The notes under the pieces: model-generated
Seen by the model: only the letters and a program-made list of their open reading frames with translations
Told to the model about the DNA's origin: nothing
The model's database searches: none
Source of the DNA: Promerops cafer
Taxonomy: Eukaryota > Chordata > Aves > Passeriformes > Nectariniidae
Assembly (NCBI GenBank): GCA_013398275.1
Contig: VZSE01009354.1
Span: 132,862-196,861, forward strand
DNA length: 64,000 nt
Direction of reading: 5' to 3'
Program-made: the position numbers and the translations under genes
Shown here: positions 1-13,300 of the stretch, piece after piece
Position numbering within the stretch: the stretch's first letter is position 1
Layout of the letters: each line of letters opens with the position of its first letter

Positions 1-2589
1 ATTTTTAAAAAATCCTTTGCCATTTACTTTCAATTTGTCCAAGTGCAGCATATCTGTGCTGACTCCATGTTCAGTATTATCATAAGGACAACTTAGGGAG
101 TGGGAAGAAAGGATTGTGGGAATAGCAAAAAGGAAGATTTCAAAGGAATTAATCTTTTTTTTTAATAATTTTTTTTTTAATTGTCCAGCTGTTCATTGTC
201 ATTTAAGATACTGGTCAGCCTCACAAATGGATGAGACATTCTCTGTTGGAAATAGGAATTTCAGAAAATTAGTTTCTTTCTAAACTTAGGAGATTAATAT
301 TTGAGCTGAATAGAGACTCTGTGCTGTTGTATTTGTTTGTTTGAGACATCCATTGTTGGAATTCTCTTGGAGCTCAGAGAACATTTGCATTACAACAAAC
401 ACACCTTTTATTACCAAGACTTTGACACAGCCAGGCAGGTCTGGAGCGGGGAACTTGCTGCTTCTCTGTTCCTCTTAGTATTCATCTTAATTCATCACAC
501 TGGGTTCATGTGGCATAAAAATGGGATGCACTTCACTGAAAATATGTGAATATATCCTCAGAAATATGCAGTTGTGTGTACCCTGAGATGAGAGAGTCAC
601 TTTTAGTATCTATATTGGCTTTTCAAGCAGCAATAAAGGAAACTCTGCAATAATAATTGAGCACTTGTGACTGGCAAACACACTCCTGCAGTTCAGAACT
701 GGAATATGAATGGGCACCACAGGAGGTTTGCCCATTTCTGATGAAAACAGTTTTAACAGCATGAATTTATGAATCTACTCAGTGCAAATGAGAGTTTATT
801 ATGCTGAGAGTCCAAAAATGATGCTTCATTTATTAAATTAATACAAAAAATTGTATTCAGATAGTGTTGGAGAGTTTTGTAGACTTTCCTGAATATCAGA
901 GCTGAGGCTGAAACCATTGACTTGGGTTATGGGAGGTAATGGTGAAAACAGGACAAGCTGCCAAAAACTTCCTATTCCTTGCTTGATTGAAATGAATGTG
1001 TATTTGGAACAGCACCTGTCACAGTTTCCCAATCTGTGCACTAGAGAAAATGGTTCTTGCCCGTTTTGAAAATTCTGGGTTTGTTTAATGAAAGCTTTTT
1101 GTAATTTTTTTAAGGCTATAATAAGGCTTCTGCCCCTTTCAGATTATTTCTCTACCACATGGATCAACTGCAGTTATTGCTGCAAGATTTGAAGCCTTGA
1201 CATCTACTGTAGTACAGTCTGAAGTTGCTCCAAATTTCCATGGATGTGGCAGAATTCATAACATAAAATTCAGGCAAATTTGATACCTAGTGCCACATAA
1301 CTGAGTCTTATTGCCAGATTTGGATATCTAGTCTGCCAGCTGCACTGTGCACTGCCCAGCTCATTCAAACCATATGCCTTGAGCAAACAATCAGCAAAGT
1401 GTGTTAAAAGCTCTGAGAAGTACCACATTAGCCATACGTCAGCCAGCTGCATGTCCTGCCCTATTAATTTCGATAAAAGCTTACCCCTTCAAAACTGATT
1501 CTTTGACTCCTTTGTTCTAAAAATATGGCTTAAATAAAATCTATGCATCTGCAGTTAGGTTTACAGCAACAAATTCATTCTATCTGCAAAATAATATTGA
1601 AATTTGGTTCGGTTTTAAAAGTTTCCCTAGAGACAGAAGAATCCATTACAAGCTTTTCTGTAGCTGGAAAGGAAACAGTCACTCATGAGCACCCTAAAGC
1701 CATTTGTAGCACATATTCTTCATACTCTTGGGAGACTCTTGCCCAAAGTAGTGTGCTCAGTCTTGTGCCATAAGAAAAATGAAAAATGTATGTATTGTTT
1801 TTCTTCCTTTTGTTGGATTTAGCCGATGCTCACCCTGCTGGAGTCACTACCCTGAGGCTGTTTGCAAGAGTGAGTCAAGAATACACTGGCAGTAATAAAC
1901 ATGTAAACTCTGTATTTGTATGGCTCCCTGCATCTGTGAGGCACTGCTTTGTCTCTACACCCCTGTATATTTGTTTTATGTGCCCTGGTTAAAATGGATT
2001 CTCTGTTGTTTATGTTTATATAGCCATGGATTGTTATTATCTGCATATTAGAAGAAGGGATGAATATGAAAAAGAAAAGAGATAGCAGTGCCATTGTGAC
2101 AGGTACAAAATACTTTCTCAGGGTCCAGGGTAGTAGTATTTTAGATTCCATTTTTTAGGGTTTGAAAACCACAAGAACAATGCATATACAAATGTTACAG
2201 CATCTCTGAGTGGGAATGAAATATTTTGTTCCAAGCTGTCTTAGCTAAATAAAAAAGGGTAGCAAGTGTGTTGTGAATGAAACATTTTCATTGCTGATTC
2301 TTACCTATGTAGTCATCTTCTTTGATCCTCTGAAATATTTTAATCAAGAGAAACCAATGTTGCAAGTGCTAAGGCAGAACAGCAGAGCAGCCTACTGGGG
2401 TTAGTTGTCTGTTCTCCACAGTGCTCACAGTTAAGCCAAAGTGAGGCATAATTAGGCAGGTAAATTCTATCTACTTTCTATCAGTCAAACTGATTTATAC
2501 CATTATTAATATCACCCTGCAATGTTAGGGGGAAAAAAAAATCTTTAAATATTAGGGGTAGCAGAGAATCTGACAGACTTTTATTGTTT

Positions 2590-3098
2590 CTTTTGATGGG
2601 AGCATCTCGGTGCCCAGGAAAGGCTGAGGGAGCTGGGGCTGCTCAGCCTGGAGAGGAGCCCCAGCTGAGAGGGGCCTCAGCCCTGGCTGTCCCTGGCTGT
2701 CCCAGGCTGTCCCAGGCTGTCCCAGGCTGTCCCAGGCTGTCCCAGTCTGTCCCTGGCTGTCCCTGGCTGTCCCAGTCTGTCCCAGTCTGTCCCTGGGTGC
2801 AGGGAGCTCAGAGCAGGCCCGGGCTCTGCCCCGGGGCCCAGCAATGGCCCCAGAGCCACGGGCAGGGACTGAGCCCAGGAGCTGCCCCGGCACAGGAGGC
2901 AGAACTTCTGCCCTGGGCAGTGCCAGCCCTGAGCAGAGGGTGCAGAGAGGCTGTGGAGTCTCCTCCCTGGGGCCACTGCAGAGCCACATGCACACACTGC
3001 TGTGCCCTGTGCTGGGATGGCCCTGCTGGAGCAGGGAGGTGGCACCAGAGGAGCCCCTGTGGGCCCCTCCAGCCTCACCCAGCCTGGGATTGTGTTTT
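2590..3098 (+). mobile_element. CR1 LINE 3' fragment split by an internal minisatellite
   Basis: The left part carries the CR1 stretch GGAAAGGCTGAGGGAGCTGG and CTGCTCAGCCTGGAGA. The right part carries GAGAGGCTGTGGAGTCTCC and ends in CCCAGCCTGGGATTGTG, both CR1 3'-end features. Between them are a decamer tandem array (2681-2790) and GC-rich sequence of less clear origin (2800-2930). It is non-autonomous. Overlapping open frames on both strands are repeat-driven and are not genes. Confidence 0.75.
2681..2790. repeat. 10-bp minisatellite, 11 units
   Basis: Eleven consecutive 10-bp units of the form CCCWGKCTGT run without any length change, and a twelfth decayed unit follows (2791-2800). Variants differ only at positions 4 and 6 (A/T and G/T). 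The array sits inside a CR1 fragment. Confidence 0.95.
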
Positions 3099-5899
3099 AT
3101 TTCTCTGTTGATCTGTGAAAGTTCTTACAGTCAATACAAATGACAAGGACACAGTTGCACTCTACAGGCCTTGGACTGTGTGCAATAGATATAACACACC
3201 ACTGTTTATCCTTTGTTTCTGCTCATCCCATCTTGTCACAGACCTTTAATGACTTTATTGTGTAGTTTATCAACTCAGCTTCCAGTTTCCTTTTTCCTTC
3301 CATTCGAGGTCATTGCAGACAGAATACATCTTGAATTGGCACAAGATATCTCACTGTTCTACATAGCTTAAAATTACCAACGCTCCTCCTTTGTGCAGTA
3401 GTTCTGGGTAGTTGGTCTCCTCCAAATTCTGGTCCCAGTATTAACAATGTCAAACACAGCTTAAGGCACTGGCAAATTCTTGGAGCTTTACTTGTGGTGG
3501 AAGTGGCAGAAAATCCAACAGCCTTTTACCAGGTCTTGACTGTGGCTATGAAGTCTTAAGACAGGTCTGCAGAGACATAATAACTGATAAAAATACGTGT
3601 TTGTAAAGGTTGCTTCAAGGTTGGGGATGTGGCTCCCTGCAGAGGAATTCCTCCAGTGTTAAACTGATACTACACTGGATGAGAGCCAACAAGCTCTAAA
3701 CTTGCTCTTAAAAACCTGGAGCTGGAGATCTTTTCAGAGAATACATCTGTATTGCTAATTTGCACCTTGAAGGAGGAAATTGGCTGGAGAGTTGGTGAGA
3801 ATGAATAAATTGATTCACAGTGGGTTGACAACTCCCTGTGTCTGACTTTCTGTGAAACATCTGTGGGTGATGCCACCACAAAATTTGACTGCTGGCTCGC
3901 AAGCTGGTCTACTATCAATATGTGATTAAAAACCTGTTGCTCAGATATATGAACTGGATTCGTGGCACTGTTTTCCAGATTACTTTGTCTGGCTTTGAAT
4001 GGGTGATAAAGGGGCTGGAGCAGAGCAAGGAAAAACCTGCTTCTTCAAAAAATGTCATCTCTGCTGACTCTCATAGATGTGCAAGTGGAATAATGCTGCA
4101 GAAAATTAAGCTCAGGTCTGAAAGTAATGATTTATCCAGAAAATAGTTTTCTTTACAAAGAGTTTTCTTTTTACAGTTTTAGAGAGAAAAATAATGGAGA
4201 TGAGTAAGTTTTAGCAAGTATTACAAGGTGAAATTTCTAGCAGCTAAATCATTAAATGCACTCATTTGTAAACATCAGTGTTGGAGATGACAAGCTGTAT
4301 AGATCACAATTCTTCTCTTCTTGTCAGGAGGAATAGTGATTTATTATTTGAGTAATCATGCAGCACAACACAGGATTTCGATTCCCCAAGAAAAAGATTT
4401 GCAATGTTTATGAATGTATAGATGTATTAGTATTTCATCATTAGAAAATTATGAACTCAGGAAAAAAAAAATCATTAGTTTCTAAAATGTGATGCTTGTA
4501 CACTGAATAAAGCTGTAATGTAAACCAAACAGGCAGACCTGTGAATCAAATAATTCTGCACATCATATATTAAAGATTTTCCTGATTTGTTTCTGCTGTA
4601 GACAAAGAATACTCATGTTTGTGCCACTTTAATCAATGATGAAGGTGCAGCATGTACTCAGAAAAATGTCCTTCTGTTGAGGACACTTAATAAGTATAAT
4701 TGCACTATTTGGTTTTTTTATTTCATCCTGAGAATTGTCCAGTTTCATACAAAGATTAAATGAGACAAGAGACCCAGATGTCCTGGCAGTCTACACTTGG
4801 TGCTGAAGAATGAATGGATTAAATATATGAAATTCTTAGCTAGTATCTTTCAGCAAAGGAAAACATAACATTATGCAATTACACCATAGGAGCATTTAAA
4901 TTTATTCAGCCCTTGTAGAATCTGCCTGTGGCTTCTCTTTCCCCCCAGACAGACATCATTGTAGCTTTATTCTGAGAAGCAATTTGCCATTTCACAGCTG
5001 GTCGTCAGTGAGGCATTGTAGGCCCAATTCCATGGCTGGCCTTCAGCAAGGCGTTGTGGCTCCCTGTGCTGCCTGTGCCAGGGCACGCAGTTCTCGAGCA
5101 GCGCTGCGCGCGGATTTGTTGGGAGCACGAGCTGCAAGTTTGTTTTTTCAGGCTAAAGGGAAGGACTATTAACCACAAACTCTAGAGCCTCTGATTTTAT
5201 AATTGGAAATCAATTGGGCAAAGCCTAGTTTTGCATATGCAACCTCTTCCTGTGACTGTATCCCTGAATGGTTTTCTCCTGAAATGATTTGCTTAACAAT
5301 TTTACATTAACAGCTAATCTATTTGCAAAATCAGTTTGAAATACTAAATTACCTGTGTGCTTTTGGCGACCATATAGGAAAAAAGTTTAACCAACATGGA
5401 ATTATCTGAATGGTGTTTTTTTGGTAATTTACATTTTAATCTCATTGTTCATTTGCTTTAATTAAAAGCCATCACAAAAGTTATAGGCACTGTGGAGTAG
5501 CAGTGACTTTGGTAAGGGCACAGTGGGGCCGATTACATCTGGAGTTGATATTGTTCTCTTGTGTCCAAGGAGGGTAAAATGCAGCTCGAGTGTGTTAGGC
5601 CAGACGTTGCTAAAAGACTTTTACTCAACTGATTTGGCCACCATGGGCCTGTGTGGTGGTGTGGACTCATTTCTGTCCTGATTACCATGGTGTTTGGGAA
5701 TGCTCGGGTGGCAGGAATCTAGCATTTCCTATTATTATATTTCCTATTGTAATTTCTCTGGTACTGTGCACACAGAGCTGTTTAGCTCTCTGAAAAGAAG
5801 GTGCCTGGCCAGTGTATTTAATACCAGTGACCTTCAGATTCAGGGCTGGGGGAACAAAATCTGCTTTGTTTCCTGGAAAGTGAACTACACAAACTGTTG

Positions 5900-6118
5900 T
5901 GAGTGCCAAGTTCCTCAGGGGCCGGAGTGGGGCCAGTGTTATTTAATATCTTCATTAAGGACGTGGATGAATGGATGGAATGGGTGGATTAGATCAGAGA
6001 TTAGGAAGAAGTGAGGGTGGGGCTGGGGCTGCGCCTGGATCCCTGGCAGTGCCCAAGGCCAGGCTGGACACTGGGGCTGGAGCAGCCTGGGACAGTGGGA
6101 GGTGTCCCTGCCCCTGTT
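5900..6118 (+). mobile_element. CR1 LINE, internally deleted
   Basis: The first part (about 5900-5975) resembles the reverse-transcriptase stretch that encodes GP-LFNIFIKDVDE in CR1. It jumps directly into the 3' untranslated part (GATTAGGAAGAAGTGAGGGT, then the CTGGATCCCTGGCAGTGCCC block and GGACAGTGGGAGGTGTCCC). The end is truncated before the usual terminal repeat. Confidence 0.75.
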
Positions 6119-8631
6119 GCTTTTTCCTGTATTTACAGTGCTTGATCTTATACAAACATATCAACGTGGCAATGTATAAAATATGTTGCTGTTCTGGTTA
6201 ATTTTATGTCGGCAATGGATAGCTCTTTCCATGTTGAGGGGGAAATTCCTAATTATCAACTCAGGAAATTTTTTGGTGATTTTTAATTTGCAGTAATTAA
6301 TTTATTGTGGTGGTGGCAATTTATATGCCAAGAAGCAGAAATGAGGAAATAATCTATTGGGTTTTCTCTTTTTGCCTGCGGTCTCATTATCTGTGCAAGT
6401 TTTTTATTTACTACCCCAGAGTAGTGCTGTTGTAAAATGTGCAAGAATATCTGAGATTTGTAGTATGATAGGGCTGAATTGAATTGAATTGGATCTAAGT
6501 AACTGCAGATGTGGCTGGTTTCATCTTTATCAGCTTATCTAAGCTTTTGCACTTAAAGGCTTCTGTCAGTTCAAAGCACAGGCACTGCTTGGTTGAACAG
6601 AGCTAAACTATGGTAGCACTTCTTAGCCTTTCAAAAATAATTCTGGTTTTAATTCAAACATATGTACTACAGAACTTGGAGGAGTTTAGATATGCATCAA
6701 TTAAAAATTCCATTCTGTTTTTATAATATAAAGAGGCACAAAAAAAGGAGACATATCAAAGCTCTTGAAGTTTAATTTTAGTTTTCTCAAAAAATGCATC
6801 TTCTTTCCATTTGAACAAATACAATTGAGTCCTTTCCCCATTCCCTTGCTTAAAATAAAAAAAAAAAAATCACTGAAATATAAATCGAGATTTAGCATCA
6901 AAGAGCAATTTTGTCAATATGGGCATTTGGGGAGATTCTTAGAATGTTGGAACAATTATAACATTGGATTTCTGTTCAGCTTAGGGATAGACAAAAATTC
7001 ACTACTCCAGAGCATACTGAGATATCTAAATGCATTTCTGCTCTTGAGATGATGGCAGAGCCTGCAAGTGCAGCAGGGTTAAAATGGCTTTATTTTTATT
7101 TTTCCTTGGGTTTTGGTTTGTTTGCATCTCCAGCTTTGATAGTTTGTAGTTCAGCTGGATTGTGACACATTCAGAGGAGAGCTGAATCCTTTCCTTGGAT
7201 GGTGTTTTTTTCAAAGGGCAGAAATACGGGCCAGATATGGATCTCAGATAGATTGCTTGGAAAAGAGCCTCAGATTTATGGCTGGAGATTTCCACAGCGA
7301 GAGCAAATCCAGCCTAATTCATTTGCTAGTGAAATATATTCAAAGCAATCCCAGAAAGGGCTGTGCACAGGAATGGCTGGGTTTGTTTGTGCATCAAAAC
7401 TTGTAATCCAAAATCCTTTGGCCAAGGTAGGGTCTGTGAAAGATAATCAGGAAGAAATTATTAGGAAGAGACTGTTAAAGAACTAAGGAGATCTCAAGTC
7501 TAATAATTTCTTTTCCCTTCCCAAAACTCAGTCCATCAGCTTTCGCACTCCTGTGTGGTATTTGCCATTTATGAAAACTTGACTCTTAATGATATCCTAT
7601 ATAAGGTGAGAATAGGTTTTGAAAATGTACAATTCTGATCTCTGGAAAAAAAGTAAGCAGTTGGATCCCCTGTAGCGTTTGTGCACTCAGCCCGGGGTGA
7701 TGAGAGCCAAGGGATTATGTCCAGGGAACTGCCTGTGGTGCCTTCGAGATGAATGCTTGGCACCAGTGTGACCCTGAGGGAGGGATCCTTCATCCACAGT
7801 GGCCCTGTCCCCCTTCCTGGGGAGCAGCTCAGTCCTCCTCACAAAGCTCAGATGGGTCTCAGAGAACGCTGCAGGATGTTCCCTTATGCACAGTGCTCCA
7901 AATGATGGGGGAAAAAAGGCACACTGGAAAAAAAATAAAAGGGGGAGAAAACAGAACTTGAGAGCTTGGTTTGAACATGTGAGGCCTTGACACCGTGGGT
8001 GACCCTGTCACTGCAGTCTCCCAGCGCAGGAGTCAGTCGTGCCCGTCCTTCCCCGAGACAGCTCCTGCACTGTGCTCCGTGTTCCCTGGGACCTGACAAC
8101 GTGTCTATTGATTTCCAGAGATGTTTTCTGGGGGAAAATTATTGCCTTCGCAGGTGAGATTTCTCTGTGCTCGATGTGGATTGCTGAGGGACTGGAAGGG
8201 ACTCCTGTCACTGGGAATGATGTAATGTAATTTAGGAGGAGATAATATGGGGATGTTTGTCATCCTGTGATACAGCTCAAACATTTTCATTACAACCTAC
8301 AAAAAAAGTAATAATTTAAAGGTCTTTCTAAATCCTACACAAGAAGGAGTTTCAGTAGGTATTCTAAATGTGGAATTTACTCCAGTCTTAACTCTTCCTG
8401 CTGGGATTATTTATTCAAATTGTGCAGGAAGATGCCGAGTCATAGTTGTGACGTCCTTTATCACGGACACACAATTGTGTTTGTTAAGATGTACTAATAG
8501 GAGATATCTTGATCTGTGCAACTCAGGAGCACAGTCTAAGATGTTATTTTAGAGATAAATTAGTATGTACTAGATAAATGACTAGGTTGTGGTTACTTAG
8601 CTTCTGTTAATTTGAAGTCAGGTGACAACAG

Positions 8632-9437
8632 GCTCAATATGAGTGACCAGTGGTGCTGCAGCAAAGAAAGCCAACGCCTGCCAGGCCACACCTGGAATGT
8701 TGGGCTCAGTTTTGGTCCCTGCTATGCAAAAAAGAGGTGGACAGGCTGGAGAGGGTCCAAAGAAGGGCCACAGAGGTAATCCAAGGGCTGGGAAGCTGCC
8801 ATACAGGAAAAGGCTGGGGGGACTGAGTTCAGCCTTCAGAGAGGAAGGGTTAGGGGAAAATTTATCATGGTGTTCCAATATTTAAATGGCAGCTGCAAGG
8901 AAGATCTTAGACCCATGGATCAGCCTGGGTTGGAAGGGACTGCAGAGATTATTCTGTTCCACCCCTGCCATGGGCAGGGACACCTCCCACTGTCCCCGGC
9001 TGCTCCAGCCCCAGTGTCCAGCCTGGCCTTGGGCACTGCCAGGGCTCCAGGGGCAGCCCCAGCTGCTCTGGGCACCCTGTGCCAGGGCCTGCCCACCCTG
9101 CCAGGGAACAATTCCTAATCTCTAATGCAAACCTTTTGGTTTGAAGCCATTCCCCTTTTTCACCAGGAGTCACATGGAAAAGATGAGGGGTGAAGGTAAA
9201 AGTTCCTTGTGGGGACATTCCAGTTGAACATGAGAGGGATAATTTTTCAGTGTGACCAACTAGCCCTTGGAATAATCTGCCCAGGGTAAGTGGTGGATTC
9301 CCCCACATTTGCATTGCTCAGATTCAGCTGCACAGGGCCCTGGGCCATCTTGTCTAGACCATGCTTTTACCATGCTCTGGTCAATGAAGGTTGAACACGA
9401 TGATCTTTGAGGTCCCTTCCATCCTGGTGTTCTATGA
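8632..9437 (+). mobile_element. Older CR1 LINE copy interrupted by a nested CR1
   Basis: The left arm (8632-8910) has CR1 features such as GGCTGGAGAGGGTCCAAAG, followed by GGGCCACAGAGG. The right arm (about 9165-9437) has CTTGTGGGGACATTCCAGTT, GATGATCTTTGAGGTCCC and the terminal TTCTATGATTCC. Both arms are + strand and continue one another across a minus-strand CR1. Confidence 0.8.
8915..9164 (-). mobile_element. Young-type CR1 3' fragment nested in an older CR1
   Basis: Read on the minus strand it runs from GGGGAATGGCTTCAAACC, through TTAGAGATTAGGAATTGTTC, the GGCAGTGCCCAAGGCCAGG block and CATGGCAGGGGTGG-like sequence, to GTCCCTTCCAACCCAGGC. It has the same type of 3' region as the copies at 14270 and 27985. 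Its ends are approximate. Confidence 0.8.
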
Positions 9438-10350
9438 TTCCATGAAGTGTTTAAAGCACTCAGTAAAATGAATATTTGCTGTCCACCCCCAAGTCGAATG
9501 CCAATTCTTTTTTATAACATTATAAAGTTAAAAAGAAAGTCCGATAATTGTCTCCAGCAGACTCATTTGCATTATTTCCTCCTAGTAATTACATGAACAA
9601 TGGGGATTCTCTACCTAAGAGCAAAATACATGTTGATCTGTATGTGCTGAAATATAATCACAGCAAATGTGTTTTAATTATGTGCAGAAGTAAAGGCACG
9701 GCAGAAAGCTGCTCTAATATCTACAGAATGAGTCATCACCTAAAAGGACTAAAACACTAAAATAAAGCTGGTTCTAATAAGGAAAATAATTAAATTATGA
9801 TAAACAAATGAAATGAAATTGCTTTATTTTTGTTGGAAGGAAAGGTTTAATTGGACGATTTGTGTAGGCAGTAGGGAAGGCTTTGCTTTTAAAGGAAATA
9901 AGAATTCAATTCTCCTAGAACTTGAGTGCTGTTTCTGATATGAATGACAGATTTTCATTTCATGTGCAGTTGAAAAGTTGAGAAGATACTTTTGTGTGAC
10001 TCAAAATACAAACTCTTGAAATACCAAAAAATGTTTTGGGGTAAGCATGGTATTTTAATTAGACGAAAATGAAACCCCTTACATGATAAGAAATAAAATT
10101 CATTTAAAAGGAAACATTCTGTTTACAGTTTAAACATACTAAAAAAGAGAAACACTTTAAAAGAATAAAATTAATGCATATACAAGTATAAAAAGCTTCT
10201 GAATGAAAAATAAATAAAGAAAGAAAAATAATTAAAGAAAACAACATGTTCAGAAAAAATACTGCCTTGGTCCTTCTCTAAACTCTTTTTCTCCTAAATC
10301 AGTTTTTTAGTAATATGAACGATTGGTGTCACTGAATCATTCTTGTCCAG

Positions 10351-10367
10351 AAAAAAAAAAAAAAAAA
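10351..10367. repeat. A17 run
   Basis: Seventeen consecutive A residues. No recognisable retroelement body precedes it. Confidence 0.9.
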
Positions 10368-13300
10368 TAGGTGAAAAAATCTGTGCAGCTCCAAGGGTAA
10401 GGCTGGTATTTTGGGGGTGTCTTCTTGGTGGTCTGAGCAGCCATCCCTGGGACCTTTAACTACTCAGTTTGTTCTGAGTGTTGGGCCTCCATGTTTCTGT
10501 GAGTGTTTCCCCAGCAGTGGAACAGGCAGATGATGTGATTTTTGCTCAGCAGTGGCGTGGAGGTGCTCTCTCGGTTACTGTGGTGACACATTTGGCACGT
10601 GGAGTGACATACATGAGTCCCTGTATTCAGATCTGGGTGGTGATAACGTCCCCTGGATTGCAGGAAGACAAACAGAAGGGTTGTTCTGGTTTGTGGGAAG
10701 CTGGCAGTGAAGTGCTGGTGTTCAGGATGTGTGATCACTCAGCTCTGCACCCCAGGGCTGGATGACATGGCCACTTTGATGATGACTCTCTTTGCTTGGG
10801 CTATCAATATAAAGTGTCATTTCCAGAAGAGAGCTTTAGCCACAGGGAGGGAGAAGAAACTGGCTTGGCAGTAAGAGTCAAGGCAGAATAAATAAAGTCT
10901 GAGAGTATTCTTAACAAAAAAATACAGTCAGTATTAAATAGAATGTTACCCAGGTCAGGTATTATTTCTGGGGAAAACAACAACTCAGAGGCTCCATTTC
11001 CATCTCTTCTGCAGTCCAAGGATCTATTAAAATCCATGTTATCTCTGCACTCTGCCTTGCAGAGTGTAATTCTTTGTGTTCTCCTTGGTTTTAACCAGCT
11101 GCTGTCCTGATTTCCTCTCATGCAGATTTCCTGGAAAAGCTTCTTCCCATCAAGCAACTCCCCCATCCCTCTGATGGTGAGGAGTTGCTTCTCCAGTGCT
11201 TCCCCACTGGCCTAAAAATTCAGTAATTGTCAAATCTCTTGTAGACAAGAACAGGAAATGGAGAGAAATGTACTTATCAAATGTAAAACTCTCCAGGTAA
11301 CCCTTAGACTGAATATTTTCACAAACATTCCTGGATTGTTGGGGCATTTTTCCTCTTTGCTGAAAACTGTGGTTCGTTTGGGTTTTATGAAAAAAAAAAG
11401 GAAAAAGGAAAAAGTTCCAACCATCTTGTAATCAATAAACTGGCATCTGGAAGTTAAATATTCTCAGCTTCATTTTCTGTGGCAAGATTTAAATTGCCTA
11501 ACATTCCTGTAACTTTTTTCTCCATGTGTTTTAGGAGCCATATGCTTGGTATTTATTTTCTTTTGTTTCCTCCTGCTTTCCCATGTATTTACTCTAGATA
11601 TTTCTGTTTCTTAGTTGTTTTCAGCCTCCAAACTGGCTGATATTTGGCCTTTGAGTTTCACTACCAGTGTCCCTTTGGAACTACATTTCAGCAGATAGAA
11701 GAAAGCTGAGATATGAGGATGATTTTTTTTCTTGTGACAATATAGCATAATTTAGCTGGAGGCTTTTTACATTTTTCTCTATTATCCTTCATCTAATCTG
11801 CATAACCTCATTCCTTTTTATTAGTAAGGGACAGATGTCAGACTTGTAACTATTTAACTCATATATAAAAGTTATTTTTTGAGGGATGAAGAGTAAGTAC
11901 ACTGCATGGAATACAATTTCACCACAATTTTTCATTTTCCTTTAAAAATACCTTTTTATATCTAGAGAATGGTTAGAATTAATATGATGTTCCTCTAAAC
12001 TGTTAGAAGTGGATTGAATAGAGACCAGAGTGGCAAACAGCAAGCAAGGTTTAAAAAGGTCCAGGTCAGCTGTAAGAAATCCCCGGTATTCATGGATCTG
12101 GTGGCACTGGATCTTTAACTGGGGATTTCCATCCATCCTTATGGATACTAGTCTGCACAAATGGGATCCATCTGTAAGGGGCTGCTCATGTAACAAGTGA
12201 AACCTGAGTTTTCTGGTCTTTCTGTGTTCTTTCACAGACCTGGACCTGTTTGTTAAACCTGCGTATCAATAATACATGAAACCAAAGCAGAACATATAAC
12301 TGGCCCAGGAACTCTGCTTTTCTTATGGGTTTCTCTCCTATTACTGGGAATGTCAGTGCTGCAGTCCCACGGAATTGCTGTGTGTTTTCTCTTGGGCTTT
12401 GTGCTGGTTAGAAGTGCAGGGTTTCATTCAACCTAATTATTTCGTCTTGAAAATAATGCTTGAGCTTGTTGTAGCACTGCATTCACACTTCCTCATCACT
12501 CAGTCAGGAAAGAAAAGGAGCCTGGGGAATCCAGGGGGTTTCCCTGCTCAGCCCCCTTGCCAGCACTGCTGCTGTAGAATCAGCAGCAGTTATGCACCAG
12601 GCTGGAGAAAATGATGGCTCCAAGCGTTCCCGTCCTTGTGCCTTTTCCTGAGAGCAGCTACCAGTTAGTGGAGTTGGCACAGCTGAGACAGGGAACTCGG
12701 GGCCAGCTGACAAACACACACCAACCCACAGACCACTGGGGAGCTGTTTAAATAGCCTGGCATTTTTAGTGTGGGTGGAAAAAGAATTTGGTTTAGTGCT
12801 GGTGTAACTGTGATTTCTGACTGGTCATGGTGCCAGCACGTCTCAAAACAGAGTTAACCTTTGATAAGCCAAGACATGTTTGTTAACTCCATCAGTTTTT
12901 GTGTCAGAATATTCCTGACAAGACTGACCAACAGTGCATTGATACTGCTGATATTTTGTTGAAGAACTTCATGCAGCACATTATCTTTTCAGTTAACTTT
13001 GCCCTCAGTGTCCATTTACATACCCAATAATCCCATCTCCATAGGCAAACAAAACATTCCATCTCCTGGGTCCTGAGTAAATGTGAAAAGGCAGCTTTAC
13101 TGATTTGATAAATAATCTCAAACATTTTACTTTGCTTTAGGGTCTTGCTATTTTCAACACTTTATTATCTCCCAGTCAGATAATTGTTAATCTCATTATT
13201 TATCTCGTTTGTATGGAAGTCAGTCACACCTCTATTAGTTATCAGAAAAAGTATAAAAAATAAACTTGTAGGCCAGTGGCAAACTCTGACTTTAATTGGG

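Noticed and set aside
2552..3143. Several overlapping open frames of 60-175 codons on both strands
   Set aside because: They cover a CR1 fragment and its decamer array. Open reading comes from GC-rich repeat sequence.
8618..9314. Overlapping open frames on both strands
   Set aside because: They fall within nested CR1 3' sequence, which is non-coding.
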